DNA of 64,000 bases from Pohlia nutans (taxonomy: Eukaryota; Streptophyta; Bryopsida; Bryales; Mniaceae). Below, in pieces: positions 12,264-25,126 of the stretch. Where the stretch lies: positions 36,812,372-36,876,371 of the forward strand of contig CM040089.1 in the NCBI GenBank assembly GCA_022496805.1, given 5' to 3'. The notes below the pieces were generated by a model that saw nothing but the letters and a program-made list of their open reading frames with translations, had not been told where the DNA came from and did not search any database. How positions within the stretch are numbered: position 1 is the first letter of the stretch; the number at the start of each line of letters is the position of its first letter. Both the position numbers and the translations under genes were made by a program.

Positions 12264-13198
12264 GTACTTTGTCTAGCAGTACTACTGATTGTTACACTTA
12301 GTGCCAATGCCACCAAGGAAGGATTCTAAACGTCAGGGCGTAGTAAAGCGAGGGAAAAAAGTATTCCAAACCGTTGATGAGCATGTTGAGGAGCACGTTG
12401 AGGAGCCTGTGGTGGATCGTTTTGAAGTCCAGCTGCAAGTTGCTGCTGCGCCAGAGCAATCAGATGACGACTCAGAGAATGCAGGAGGGACGTTGGTGCC
12501 GCTCGATACGGTTAGGACTCCTTCAGAGAGGAAGAAGCCTCCTTTGCCGACGCCTGCCTCAAAACGGCAAAAGGTACCTGGAGACTTAGATGATACACTT
12601 GTTGGTTACCAACGTCGCTCGCGCGCGCTTTGCGAGTTTGGAGTTGGGCCAGCAACCACACCTAGCAAGCACAAAATAGTGGTGCATGCATCCTCTATTA
12701 TTGTGACTACGCTAGCATCTGGATCCGGGGAGTTTGATGCAGATCAGCCAGATCTGGAACTAACGTGGCCGGAGTTGCAGTGTTGGCAAGTCATGCAGGG
12801 GGTCCAAGCTCCTCACAACCAAATCCTGTCTCAAGTCCGGGGTCCACGCAATTAGAAAGCTCAACACAGTTATCATACCTTGAGCGTCTTTTCAATGCCC
12901 AGGGCTTACTGGCACGACTTGTATCAAGGTACGATCAGCTGGAGGACATCAACAATGTGCCATCGCATCCCGCATGCACAGTGGAGTTTGCCACTCACAC
13001 AATGGAGCCTGCTGCACGCGCAATGGAGCCTGCTGCACCGACAACAGAGACTGTCTCACCCACAACGGAGCTTGCTGCACCCACAGCGGAGATTGTCGCA
13101 CCCACAACAAAGCTTGCCGCACCCTCAAGGAAGCCTCCCGCATGTACAACGCAGTCACCGACGAGGTCACCAATCGAACCTGCCGCATGCACAACTTC

Positions 13199-13480
13199 AC
13201 CGATCGAACCTGTTGCATGCACAACGCAGTCACCGAACAAACCTGCCGCATGCTCAACGTAGTCACCGATCGAACCTGTTGCATGCACAACGCAGTCACC
13301 GAACAAACCTGCCGCATGCTCAACGTAGTCACCGATCGAACCTGTTGCATGCACAACGCAGTCACCGAACAAACCTGCCGCATGCTCAACGTAGTCACCG
13401 ATCGAACCTGTTGCATGCACAACGCAGTCACCGAACAAACCTGCCGCATGCTCAACGTAGTCACCGATCGAATCAAGAAT
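13199..13480 (+). repeat. 66-bp coding-length tandem repeat, four copies plus partial
   Basis: ACCGATCGAACC recurs at 13199, 13265, 13331, 13397 and 13463, an exact 66-base (22-codon) period. The copies are nearly identical, indicating recent expansion. Upstream (about 13000-13130) is an older imperfect 21-bp repeat (ATGGAGCCTGCTGCA...), encoding 7-residue Pro/Thr/Ala units. Because 66 is a multiple of 3, several frames on both strands stay open across it, but the frame continuous with YLERLFNAQG is closed by TAG at 13260. Confidence 0.9.
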
Positions 13481-14724
13481 GCCCACTTCCGTGCCTTCAC
13501 TGCGCAAACTTAATCAAACAACATTCGGAGACACAAGTGCCATGCCTTCTGATTAGGTTCGGTCGTCCAAATCTGTTCATGTTGTACATCAATCTTTGTG
13601 TAATGATACGGATGGTGTTGTCGAAATGCCACAACGAGAGTTAGAAGAATTATTGAACAAGCTTCCATCAGAAGATCGTCAACGTTGGCTTCACAGCCGT
13701 ATGCCTTCCAAGGTAAGTCTATCTGTATCAAATATCATGTTTTGGTTCAAATTTAATTTTACGTCAATGTTTTGAAAATCTAAAGTGCCATGCATGCAAA
13801 GTATACATCCCTGATCAACCTAGTCGTGTAGTGTGCAGAAATCAAAGAACAAAAGAAAGCTGCGAGGAAGAAAGAAAAGGCCTCCAAACAACAGCTTCAA
13901 TCTACTGTGGCAGAAGAAGAGAGGAGGCACCTGGCTTCGAAACTTGATGCCACAATCTTTCCAAAAAGCAGGAACTCCTTGGGGCCTATTCTACATCCTT
14001 TGATTACGGAGCTCTAAGCACCCCAAATCAAGGAGCTACAATAGACCGCACTCGACGAGTATCTAGTCAATCCGGGAATTCGAGTCTCCTCCCTTCTGGC
14101 ACATTGAGCCCTTATTCAGAGAACTCTACACACACTCCAGATTCTGCATCGTTTGGCACCTGGGACCTTGTCAAGAACGTACCGCCATGCAAGACTAATA
14201 AGAAGGTTGTTCCTATTGGTGCATTTTGGGAGCACATGAGGGCCTATGGATGTGCAAGGGCAGCAATGACGTTTGATTGGTCCAAAGACTAGGACCAGCA
14301 GTGTTCTAATTTAAGGGCAAGGTTTAAAATGCGATTGCATGAATTGTATCCAGGGTTGTGGGATGATGAGCCAGTTATAAGTTACATTGGGAAGAACTTC
14401 AAAGAACGTAGAGGTAGATTTAGAAGCAAACTGGCTAATTCATGCCAGAAGGACCTAATTGTTTTGCCCATTGGTTGCTCTCGAGATGCTTTTGAGTTAC
14501 TATACGAATCACAGTTTGATTCCAAGAAAATGAGCAAAGCTCACAAGTGCAGGGTTGCTACTGAAAGGAGGTTTAAAGAGGGTGCACTTGGCCACAGATA
14601 TGGTCGAAGGGGCGTTACTAGACTTGTAGAGAGATTTGTGAGTTACTGACATAACAAGTCATGCATTTACTAATTAGCAAAATTTGGATTCTTTACTAAT
14701 TATAGTATAACATGTTGATCATTA

Positions 14725-14877
14725 CACTACAACATCATGAGGTTTTTTTCAGTGGTCACTTCTCACTTGGTGAGTGCAACTAGTCACATAAGACAAAGTA
14801 AAGTTTTGTCTTATGTGACTAGTTACACTCACCAAGTGAGAAGTGACCACTGAAAAATGACCAATTTCCTTGTAGTG
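14725..14877. mobile_element. 153-bp hairpin MITE (CACTACAA...TTGTAGTG), TTA duplication
   Basis: The ends CACTACAA and TTGTAGTG are perfect inverted repeats, and the arms (CAGTGGTCACTTCTCACTTG / CAAGTGAGAAGTGACCACTG) pair almost completely. TTA flanks both sides (14722-14724, 14878-14880). The terminus suggests CACTA; the TTA duplication would also fit a Harbinger-type MITE. It lies between two exon-like blocks of the transposon gene, probably within an intron. Confidence 0.9.
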
Positions 14878-15330
14878 TTATTATTCTAATATTTGAATCT
14901 TTGTTTGCAGGAAGATGAATTTGGGAGAAAGCCGACCCCTGAAGAAGTAGAATATGCACGATTCAATGCATTTGAAGGGCTTGCAGAGCGGACGCGACAA
15001 CGCCAAACACAAGAAAAATTGACTGCAGGTAATGTTACTTTCCAAACCGAAAGCAGAAAGCATGCAGCTAAAAAAGGAAAGTGCAAGCCGCCAAAGAGTG
15101 GGCAGTGTCGAAGGCTGTCATCCACTGAGAAATCTAACGCCGGTCAAAGAAAAGGAAAGCATCAACTTGTAGACCATGAAGAAGAATCGGCGGATGATGC
15201 TGAAAGCGAAACTGATGCTGACAAAGAAGACGACGGATCCGGGTCCAGTTCAGGTTCTTCAAGCAGCGATGAGGATGAAGATGCTAACGGTGGAGTTCCA
15301 TAAATCCAAGAGCATGCTTGTACATCGATG

Positions 15331-15552
15331 CTACACTAAATAGTGTATTTAGTGTGAGATAATTATAAGATTTGAAAATGTTATAGATTTTTACTCTCGA
15401 CAAAAAAATTTACCAAAGACATTGATTCCAATACTATTGAAAGATCCCCATCTTGACCAATATAGAGGGTAAAAAAATTGGTCAACAGTAAAAACTTACA
15501 ACATGTTTATGTAAATTAGTGTATCTCACACTAAATACACTATTTAGAGTAG
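15331..15552. mobile_element. ~220-bp TIR element with extended inverted ends
   Basis: The left end CTACACTAAATAGTGTATTT and following AGTGTGAGATA is matched by the inverted right end TATCTCACACTAAATACACT plus ATTTAGAGTAG. The arms are about 30 bases, themselves partly palindromic. No clear target duplication was identified. Confidence 0.75.
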
Positions 15553-15559
15553 TGAGATG

Positions 15560-16583
15560 TAGACCACAAACCAGGGTATTATGCACCCGCATGCAATTAG
15601 ACAGATTAATGAGATCAACCTGATGTACCATGAGCTTTTCACGTGCAGCATGACTTTTCTGCCCAAATTGTAAATCCCAAGTCATTTATATAAAGTGAAT
15701 GGAATTTTGAAATAATTACTATTCTAAGCATGTATGCACATGGAGTATGTTGGAATTTGCAAATAACTAATACTATGATTAGTTTGGCAAGATTGATTAA
15801 AATATGGTGAACTAGTATAAACTTTTAAATCTAGCCAAATATATACTACAGTCATGGTTCAATCCAGAAACAGAATTAGACATCCATGTCGATATTAAGG
15901 AAGTTACTTAATTTAGAATTACCGTGAATCATGCTTCTACATCTCTTCTATAAAAAGCATATTTGGTAAAATGCACATTTTGTATGCTACAATATTATTA
16001 ACATGGTATAAAGCAATTACTTTATCCTCATTCAAAAGATATTTAAATACTAAATATATCAAGAGGGTCATATTTCAATTGTACTATTTCTAGACATTAC
16101 ACGTGTAATTCTTCACTTGTTCAAAAAGAATCCTCAAGGTGAATCTTGAAGCAATTACATTTACTCTATGGTCAATACTTTTTAAAATTACTGTAGCTAC
16201 GAATTAATGTAAGACTCTTGAGTTCTCATCTATCCAACTAAAACATCATCCAAATGCTAAATGTAGACTCTTCATTTCATAGCACTATTCAGGTGTAAAA
16301 CTTGATCGTTTATACCAATATAATATTTACGGCAAGGTGAAATTAGAATAATAATACTCCGATAAATTATCATGGGAGCGCGTTGGGAACACAATGGAAG
16401 TTGAACAGTGTTAGCCACGTTGGACGTATCAAAAATAACCCCCCAGGCGTGGCTACTAGAAACAACGTCCAAGTAACGTCTAAAACATTACTAAAGCCAC
16501 GTTGAAGATTAAGTTCCCGAAGGTCTTCGTAGTGTAATAAGCCACATCATAGACGAAGCTAACCTTGGTTCACCGTAGTAGTG
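15560..16583. mobile_element. Gene-free AT-rich stretch ending in a possible CACTA right terminus
   Basis: Nothing coding is seen up to about 16380. From 16400 to 16583, AGCCACGTTG, GGCGTGGCTA, AACGTCC and AAGCCACGTTG repeat in a subterminal-like pattern, and the stretch ends CACCGTAGTAGTG, a possible TAGTG terminus (a second candidate ends at 16534). This could be the right end of the CACTA element whose genes lie at 5.3-15.3 kb. No matching left end was found. Confidence 0.35.
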
Positions 16584-16614
16584 TGCTTTAAAACCAAACC
16601 TGACACGTTTGATT

Positions 16615-19129
16615 CGTTGTCAATTCTTGGCACGGTTGAAGCGTGAAACGGGCCATACACTCAAAGTTCTCTAAAGTGACAATGGAACTGAGTTTACCAA
16701 TCATAAGTTCACTACTTTTCTTGAAGCAGAGGCTATCAGTCAGGAGCTTACCGTAGTCTACACTCCTGAATAGAATGGTGTTTCAAAGAGAAATAATCGA
16801 ACGATTATCGAAGTTGCTCGAAGTATGATCCACGCCAGTAATCTGAATGTAAAGTTCTGGGGAGAGGCCGTCATGGCTGCTACATACATCCTCAATCGCA
16901 CCAATACACGTACATTGCCAGGTGTTACACCGTTTGAAGCATGGCATAAACATAAACCTTCTGTTAGTCATATTCGGGTATTTGGATCGGATGCCTACAT
17001 CCACATTCCCAAAGAACTTTGTACAAAGTTAGATCCGAAATGCAAGAAGGGGATTCTTGTTGGTTACTCGGACAACCGCAAGGCCTATCGTATTTGGAAT
17101 GTTGCAGGCCGGAAAGTGGTTGAGGCTCGTGATGTACTCATCAACGAAGCGGCTATACCTGATCCAGCATCCAACAGCGTTGGGCTTGTCATTGAAGAAT
17201 GGGCACCTGATTTTGTATCCCTCGGCTCAATCGCTGAGCCAACACCTGCAGTGGGAGATAACGCACATGTAGTGGCAGTTGCCTTGGAAGTTCCCAGCCC
17301 TGTTACCAGCAACAGTTCCTCTGGTGACGTGAATACTAGCAATGACACAGGAGACGTCAATGACATCGTTGATTCGCTCGCTGGACAAAACGCTGTTGCA
17401 TGGGATGATGATCACGCTCCTATGGATGCAGCAGGAGCTTTTGATAATTCCAACCCTATTCTCGAACCACTGGCCATTGAACTACCAGCTGATCTTCCAC
17501 TTCCTCTACGTCAACGGCAGCCTCCTATTCGACATGGTGACTGGGTTTATCCTATCAACAGAAACACATATGCGTGTATCGCAAATGTTCTTATTCCCAA
17601 TGACCCACAAACCTATGAAGAGGCAATGGCCTCAGATCAGTGTGAGCAGTGGATTTTGGCCATGCAGGAGGAGTTCGATTCTCTCATGGTTAACAGTACA
17701 TGGGAGTACTAGCATCTCCCAACTGGTCGTAGCACTATTAAAAACAAATGGGTGTTTAAGCAGAAATTAGCAACTGACAGAAGCGTGGAGAGGTATAAGG
17801 CTCGCTTAGTGGCGAAAGGCTTCACCCAACGTGCCGGTATAGATTACCAAGAGACGTTTAGTCCTGTTATCAAATTTGATTCTATTCGTGCCATCCTTAG
17901 CGTTGCTGCCGCTAAAGACATGAACATCACACAGTTTGATGTTCGCACTGTGTTTCTCTATGGAGATATAGAAGTGAAGATTTATATGTCTTAGCCAGTT
18001 GGCTTAAAAAGACCCTGATCATGCTGGTTTGGTCTGCCGTTTTTGTCACCTCCTTTCTAAAAGAATTCGAGCTTGAAGCCTCTATTGCTGGTGGTTGTGT
18101 TTACCTCAATCGTGTAAATCCTCGTCTTATGGATGATGGCATGGCTATCAGTTGTGCTAGTGATCAAATTGATCACATTTTGTCCTTCATGGGACAAGCC
18201 TTTCAAATTACTACTAGCTATCTAGAGGTTTATGTGGGTCTACATATTGTTCGCATTCGAGAGCAGCGTCTTCTCCAAATCGGTCAAGAACGTTATATCC
18301 TAGCCAAGCTGAAGAAGTACGGCTTTGATAACTGCCATGCAGTAGCACTGCCTGTCGATCCACCCAGCGCGCTCAGCTTCATATTCATGGCGCTCTTGGC
18401 GAGGAAGCACCTGACACTCTCTTTCCTTATCAGAAATGTGTTGGAGCCTGGCAATAGGTTTCTACCGACACTAGGCCCAATATTTCATACAGCATCAGTC
18501 GAGTAGGCCAATTCAGTGCAGCTCCTCGTACACCTCATATCTCAACTTTAAAGCGTGTTATGAAGTACCTGCAAGGTTCGGCAAATCTACGCATTCCTTA
18601 CGGAGGCACTGACTGTAAGAACCTTCTCACTGCTTATTGCGATTCCAATTTTGCTATGGATTTGAATGATCGAAAATCGCGTTCAAGCTTTGTTGTTATG
18701 CTCAATGGTGGTCCCATTGCTTGGGGCTCCAAAAAGCAGACTACGACCGCTAGCAGTACTACAGAAGCGGAGTATTATGCAGCACATGTTGCTCGAGAAG
18801 TTAAATGGTTGCGCCGACTTTTGGGTGATATTGGCTTTGCTCAGATATGCCCTACTGTTCTCTGTTCCGATAATTATTTGGCCATCAAACTGATACGCAA
18901 TCCGGAATTCCATCTGCGCACCAAACACATTGATATTCAGAATCATGTCATTCGTGAATACTATGAGAACGGTGAGATCAACATCGAGTATATTCACACT
19001 ACCAGCAACGCTGCTGACATCTTCACCAAACCCTTACCCCGCGATGCATTTCAACGTTTTCGTTCACTGCTTGGGCTCTGCCCACCGTCTATTTGATCTG
19101 CTGATTTCCCACTACGATGCGAGTGGGAG
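16615..19129 (+). pseudogene. Ty1/Copia retrotransposon pol, 5'-truncated and broken
   Basis: The first recognisable piece is the integrase core (GHTLKVL, stop, SDNGTEF; later NRTIIEVARSMIH, FWGEAVMAATYILNR, GVTPFEAWHKHKPSVSH, FGSDAYIH). Reverse transcriptase follows (EQWILAMQEEFDSL, KARLVAKGFTQRAGIDY, ETFSPVIKFDSIR, QFDVRTVFLYGDIEVKIYM), then RNase H (YCDSNFAMD, SRSSFVVMLNGGPIAWGSKKQ, STTEAEYYA, TKHIDIQNHVIREYYENGEI, ADIFTKPLP). Gag and protease are missing. In-frame stops occur near 16772, 17710 and 17992. A deletion removes the KKSLYGLKQ region near 18020, and the expected YVDD motif reads LMDD. The element is not functional. A purine tract GAGTGGGAG ends at 19129, just before the LTR. Confidence 0.9.
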
Positions 19130-19487
19130 TGTTGAAAGTAACAAGTTAGTTGTCTAGTTACTTATACGCATACGTAGTGGTATTGTACTGCACGGTCGAC
19201 AGTCACCTATGAGTGACAGACCACTAACCCTGCTAGCTTGTTATAGGTCACTGTCATCAGTTAGTCTCTCTCATGTTGTGTACGCGCCAACTTGCAATCT
19301 TCTTGGAGCTTATGATGAGAGTATTGTTCTGTGTGTCAGGCTAGGTGAAAGCTTAGTATTGTACCTGTTGTTGATCAATGAATAAAGCCTTGCTTGCAAT
19401 ATATGATGTGTGAAATCAACCACTGTTTGGTTTGAGTGCGTGTACTTGTGGAATCAATCTTGTGTAAATCTGCCTGTAATTCCTACA
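19130..19487 (+). repeat. 3' LTR of the Copia element
   Basis: It starts TGTTGAAAGTAAC directly after the polypurine tract and ends ...ATTCCTACA, giving the usual TG...CA boundaries over 358 bases. An AATAAA signal lies at 19381. No 5' LTR copy is present in the window, so the element lost its left part. Confidence 0.8.
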
Positions 19488-19914
19488 TGTAGCAACCAAC
19501 TGTGAATAGAAGGTCCATCCTACGTGTTCTACTAATGCTGAGAAATACTGAGAAATGGGATGACAAAAGTTTCACGCTTGGACTTCAAACCGAATAGCAA
19601 TTGAAGATGATGTTGAAGTTTGGGCATGGAAATGCATTGTCTTTGAATGTGACTCTCAATACCAAGGTAACAATTCATCAAAATAGCATGTATGAGAGAA
19701 CTTGAATTTTTTTTGAAATCCACTCAAGTTCTTGCCAACACAATTAACAAAGACCACACTTTAGCGTCTCCATTTTGCCATTTCGATACTAATTTGGTTA
19801 AAGATAAACACCAAGCCAACCCAAGCACGCTGGGCCATCTTGCTAGAAAGAGTTTTCTCCGTTGCAGTTGTTCCTATGTTTGCTTTACTGGTTTCAAATC
19901 CGCAGAATTCGAGC
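19488..19914. other. Spacer between Copia LTR and the LCYE stop codon
   Basis: No gene is seen. The right part is expected to hold the 3' untranslated region of the minus-strand LCYE gene. No polyadenylation signal was assigned. Confidence 0.4.
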
Positions 19915-22900
19915 TCACAGCCCAAGACCCGCATAGGTCTGCAATAGCTTCGCTCCACTGGGATCTACTATCAAGTGCTTAACAAGTCGAAAGCGCAACG
20001 AATTTGGAGCGATCACGAAGGTTGCGAGCGCGAACCAAATGAGATCCATCGATGAGAGCTTGGATCCAAGAAAACCCTTCCACAGCCTGCCATAGAGAGA
20101 AATAATCTTTAGTGTTACGACCTGGTACTTGAGAATCCCATATCATTAAGTGCACATTTGGCTAGTATGAAAATGTACATACCATTCGGGGAGCCGGAAA
20201 AATGTCACAAAAAAATCTTTGATACCAGGAGTATCAAGTTGCAGAATAAGCTCTAATCCAAACAGGAAAAAAGCTCGCTGCCTCTTTCTTTCGCCAGACC
20301 ACAAGACGTTCCACGCTGCAGACATGGACAAAACACCTCTTCAAAAACATCGTTTGCACAACGTAACAGATCACATCGATATTTCACACCTAAACACACA
20401 GCCCTAATTTTTCTTCATCAAACGTCAGAATTCCGAGAAATAAAACTATCATGAGCTTATCATGCACTTTTAGATGTTGATTAGATTCTTCACATATCCT
20501 CTATAAACCCTAAAATATTTTGTCTATTCTTGAAACTAAGAGTTGTCTTGTCGTATTAGTACATTCATAAGGAAATTACCAAACGAGACTAATAAGCACA
20601 ATCTCCACAAGGAGAGACACCGCTACACTAAGAAGTAAACAGTGATTCTGAGCACAATACAAAATGATTTAGCGTAAAGTTGAATGTTTCAAGTTGCTCG
20701 CATGGACACCTAGAAGTTCAGCCAATAGCTGCCTAAAAACCAAGTTCAACAGGTTACTAACTACACACATTTTGTCAATAGAACCATACCTTGAAGAGCA
20801 GCTTCTTGAGAATTTGACATACTGGACCTGCCATCTGAAATCTTAAGAGCACTAGCAATGGCTGCAGCGTAGAATGGAGCTTCTGAAAGTGAGCGCACTA
20901 CTGAGTAGCCTGTATTCATCAGCAGAGACATCATTTATTAATTTCACTGAATCTTCAGATATCTCACAATTTGATCCAAAAAACCACAGGTTTGACTTTT
21001 GAATGTTTTCAGATCATAAGTGCGCTCTGCTAGCATCTGCAGACACAGTACAGAGACGTACCACTTACCAGTAGCCGGGTGAACCATGCTAGCAGCTGCA
21101 CCGAAACCCAGTTGTCTTTGAGTTGTCAAGGGTAGGTTACCTCCCACGGGAATATATGACCACTCCTGCACCGCAAACCTTCAAATAAAAAATATATATT
21201 GTCGTGTCCGCAAAAGGCCAACTGTTAAGAAGCATCCTAACAGTAAATACCATTTGTACAGCCCTAGTTGAGATGAAGTGCTAGACCAAAATTTGTAGAT
21301 ACCTCTTCATGTACATGCAAAATCTTTATATCCATTTTGTTTAAACGTTCCTCCAGCCTCGCCCTAAGAACACCGAAAGGCATGCCCGGTCTTGCAGCAA
21401 GACAGGTTTCCTGACAAAATCACCCAACAAATTGGGTTCAGATACGTGTTAAATCAGCCTTCACAGTTCAAGCAAAGAGTGACTCGCCATGTACTATCCC
21501 AGAGAGAAAGCCGACCTTACCTCGAAGAAAACGCGGTTGGGTGTAATAGGCATTGCGTACAAGAATGTGGGAATCTCCTCAGCATCAACACTTCCTGGGT
21601 CTCGACATTTATAATCTCGATAGTCCATAAAAAGCATAAAATCAGGATCATAAGGATAATGTTCAACCTGTACAACAGCAAATAGTGAGCATTCTTAAAA
21701 TACTTCCGAACTGAGGAGCCAGTAGCAAAGACAAAGCAGAACGAAACATGGAGAAGTTGGACGACTTCAAGGTGTATACCTGCATACGTCAACTATGGAG
21801 CATATGTAAGGACTATAAAGATCACCAAATCGTGTAAGGATCAAATAACCAGTTCACCTGGCAAGAGACAACGTAATCCGTTGCTGAATCACTTACCTCC
21901 ACTTCCATCCCGTACGCAGTTTGAACACCAACTCCTGGACCGCCTGGCTCATACGTCAGGAATTTGCCAGCAGCTGCTCCAGATGCGACTGCAACAAGTC
22001 TGCTCTGAAAGGAGATATCATTAGCGAACAAGTTTCAAAAGCAGATTGGCGAACGTGTTTCAGATCTCCTTTTAAAACATGTTCACCAATGGCATCTCTT
22101 TGAAACCAAGGGAAAAACTTAATGCTGCTTAGGTCCGAACTGACTAGACCAAGACTATGAATAGCGAATAGACAATACCTGCTCTTAATGGTTCTTCCAC
22201 TGTGACACAGAACGGAACTCAAGCCCTCATCGACTTCCAATACTTTATCAACCTTCGAATCAAGAAAGCCAACTCCTGCCTCGGCACACCTGCAGTAATT
22301 CAAATCAAAAGCTGCTATGTCATCCCATTACACACCTTCCAGAATTAACCGCGAACATTATTGACCACTAATATTTCTCCTGCAGGAAGTTTCAAATCAT
22401 TCAATTGCAAAAGTCGCGAAACACGCACCTCCTCATGAGCTCCTCTCTAAGAAGAGTCCTACTAACCCGACCATACGCACGCCCTATCATTATAGGCGAA
22501 TCTCCTTCAATGTACATGGCTGAGTCTCTCCAAGTCTGCTCGATGCAATTTTCGAGCCCCAGTGCTGCACGATGAAGATATGAATGTCATAATTGAACAG
22601 TTCACCAAAACAAAAAAAAATGAAGAGAAATACGATGGTACACCGGATTCCTTTACACATCTTGCCTTTCTGCAAGAAATCTAGATGTACTTCGTTCGAA
22701 GGTATAATACTAAGGGATTTAACGTGACTACCGCAACCACTGACAGAATGCACCATTGAGCTAATATGGACACGGTCTCGCGCTACTCTACACAGAAATT
22801 GAGGTCAGGCTACATATTTTTCAGGGAGATTTTAATTCCTGATAGGAGTGCCCCTGAATATACGTGAAGAAGACTCTCAACTCTTGATTGTGAATATACT

Positions 22901-24530
22901 CCAATTCAACTCCGTAGAACGCACTTTCGGAACAAAGAGGTCTTCCAGATAAGATAACGACTAGTAGATGTACTGTGCAAGACATGTCCCTGAGAGAACT
23001 CGGAATCTAAAATCCGACTGGTAGCTCGAGGAGAATCCGTACCATCGAATTCGTCTGTCCAGACCCCGTAATTGTTGACGAACGGCATGTCAGGACCGAC
23101 AAGACCAACGTTAAGGCCCTGTTTCGCTGCCTCGGCCGCAAGGCACATTCCTGCAGGTCCACAACCTACCACCACCAAGTCTAATGTTTCGTCCGCCAGA
23201 GGTTGTAACTGCACCAACCAAGAACCAATTTCAGTTCTGACACACAAAAATTAAAAAATCCATTTAGCGTATGCTCTCCACAAACTGAGGAATTTACTCA
23301 AAAGTATCTCAGAGTGGATGATTCAAAGGAAGACAACGTCCAATGCTCGGTTATCGGATAAAGGAATATTCTCGTTCTCCGGCTACTAATTCAATAACAT
23401 TTTAAAAAGTTTTTCAATCTTGTATGTGAACTTGCAGCTTAAGAACAGAGTATTTGAAAACAGAATTAGAAAAACGCAGTGCAAGGCAATCACAAACGCA
23501 GTTGGGAAATTGTGGGAGATGGCTCCGTTTTCTAGTAACATGAGTCCAATGACATGCCATGGCAGCATCAGCGCTTCCACTGGCTATCAATCAATCAAAT
23601 AACACAAAACGAAGGGCATGAACAGCCACCAGCATTACTTGAAATTTAGCCAGTGTTCGTAAAACTGGCTGAATTTAGCTTCTATCTGTCAAATCGTTAT
23701 CCAAGTACAAGAACAAAGGAAATCTTAGAAATTATTGAAGTGATTTTAGCCCATTTTTCCACATGTAGATTTAGCAAACAGTACAAGCCCTCCCACAAGA
23801 AGATGAGCATGAGCAAAGAATTTTTGTGAATGTTGAATTATTTGTAGATTATGGATGTTTTTGTTGAAATTTGTAGATTATAGGAATTTTTTATAATCTT
23901 TTTTTTTTTAAATTTTACCATTTTTGACTAAAATGTCTCAACATTCTAGCAAGTCCAGCGACTTACTTGAGGCCATGTTGCCATTACGACTCAGGATCAA
24001 GAACCATTTAATGAACACTGCTTGAAAAGCAAGCACGTGAAGAAGAGAAAACATCTCACACGGTCACCTCATCAAGGACCAATTTCAGTTCTGAAACGAA
24101 CAAAACCAAAAAACAAAAATGAAAAAATCTTCATCAATGTCCTGTCACCACATACTGAAGAATTTACTGAAAGGATGCACTAGACTGCAATGCTCACCTT
24201 CTCAGCAATCTTCGGTTGTTCAAAACACTTATTAGCCTGCAGCTGCACAAGATCCAGCTCTTCCCCGCCGGCCTTAATGTAATCCTCCCTGTCCTCGGCC
24301 AATCCATCATAGAGACGCGTGGAAACAGTCGCCGAAGCGCAAACAAGCGGACACGGATGTCTCCCGGAGGTCCGCTTCACGCCATGACTAACCACTGCAT
24401 CGCTCCGACGCCCGGGAAGGCGCAGCCAATTGCTACTGCTGCTGCTGCGAACACACGACGGAGCAGCTGCGAACGGCTTCCTCACAAGAGAAGGAGCAGA
24501 AGAGTGAAGCTGCGGTACCGCGACTCCCAT
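19915..24530 (-). CDS. LCYE: Lycopene epsilon-cyclase, plastid (11 exons)
   Basis: This enzyme forms epsilon rings on lycopene, committing carotenoids to the alpha-carotene/lutein branch in plastids. Exons: 24530-24198, 23208-23043, 22564-22429, 22289-22179, 21999-21897, 21667-21521, 21410-21303, 21165-21069, 20909-20790, 20315-20183, 20086-19915. All junctions are GT-AG and phases join without a stop, giving 541 residues (about 525 is usual). The start MGVAVPQL was chosen because it opens a Ser/Arg-rich transit peptide; an in-frame ATG lies 29 codons upstream. Residues 126-131 are the GCGPAG dinucleotide-binding loop, followed by GLVGPDMPFVNNYGVW, IMIGRAYGRVSR, VASGAAAGKFL, FLYAMP at 318-323 and EEWSYIPVGGNLP. 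The last two favour epsilon- over beta-cyclase. The C-terminus has KRQRAFFLFGLELIL and a hydrophobic FALATFVIAP segment. It appears intact. Confidence 0.95.
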
Positions 24531-25126
24531 CACGAGCACACAGGTCGCGTCCACACCATCGGCAAGAACAGAAAAATGAATCAAAGAATACGCAAAATCA
24601 AACGCCGCATTCAGCAATGTCCATCATCCGGAGAAGAAACCAAGAACAAGAGGAACAGAGCCAAGAAGAATTGCTGCGGCGTCGAGAGGGCACCAAATCG
24701 CAAGCCGGCGAGCTCGGCAGAAGCGCAGTAAAAAACTGCTGCGACCGGAATGCAAGAGAAGAGAAGGCGAGCTTGGATTCAGAAGCAAATCGGGCGAGTA
24801 AGAGAGAGAGATAGACAGCGAGAAAGCAAGCTCCACCAAGGTTGATGATAATCCTTGGGAGCCAGTGAGGTGATGAGGGGCTGGATATTGGTGGCCCACT
24901 CTGGCCCCGTGGAAGCGTTTCGGTTGACGAAGGACCGACGGACGAAATGTTTCGTCGACGAACGGAAAACCCAGTTTCATTTTCTGTCCACACTATACCA
25001 CAGCGTAAAGGCACTTATGAATGTAAGTCGAAGCCAAAGGAAGAATGAGTCAGTGCATCGCCACCCATAAAGTCACACTGACTCGCCATATCTTGTTTGA
25101 TAGGGTTGATATTTCAAAGTCATTCA
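24531..25126. other. Likely LCYE 5' leader and promoter
   Basis: A GC-richer, purine-rich stretch (GAGAGAGAGAT around 24805) directly upstream of the LCYE start is open in several frames on both strands, as leader DNA often is. No TATA element or separate gene is assigned with confidence. Confidence 0.4.

Larger units (their letters stand above)
12307..15303 (+). pseudogene. CACTA-associated Ptta/En-Spm-type transposon protein, broken
   Basis: The reading starts MPPRKDSKRQGVVKRGKK, with a basic and acidic N-terminus. It shifts frame around 12765-12855 into a segment with YLERLFNAQGLLARLVSRYDQL, then a Pro/Thr/Ala-rich repeat tract with stops. Later exon-like pieces are 13627-13713 (MPQRELEELLNKLPSEDRQRW, ending at a CCAAG/gtaagt donor), about 13839-14013 (Lys/Glu coiled-coil-like, EERRHLASKLDATIFP), 14104-14292, 14329-14649 (LYPGLWDDEP, SYIGKNFKERRGRFRS, KAHKCRVATERRFKEG) and 14893-15303 (DEFGRKPTPEEVEYARF, then an acidic Ser/Asp/Glu tail). 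The 14.3-15.0 kb blocks resemble the plant transposase family often carried as the second CACTA gene. Stops and frameshifts suggest it is dead. Confidence 0.6.

Noticed and set aside
12880..13644. 254-residue His/Gln/Arg-rich frame and several frames on the opposite strand
   Set aside because: By-products of the 66-bp repeat whose period is a multiple of three.
24598..25014. 138-residue minus-strand frame upstream of LCYE
   Set aside because: Lies in the expected 5' leader, Ser/Arg-rich low complexity, no family, not in phase with a splice into LCYE.
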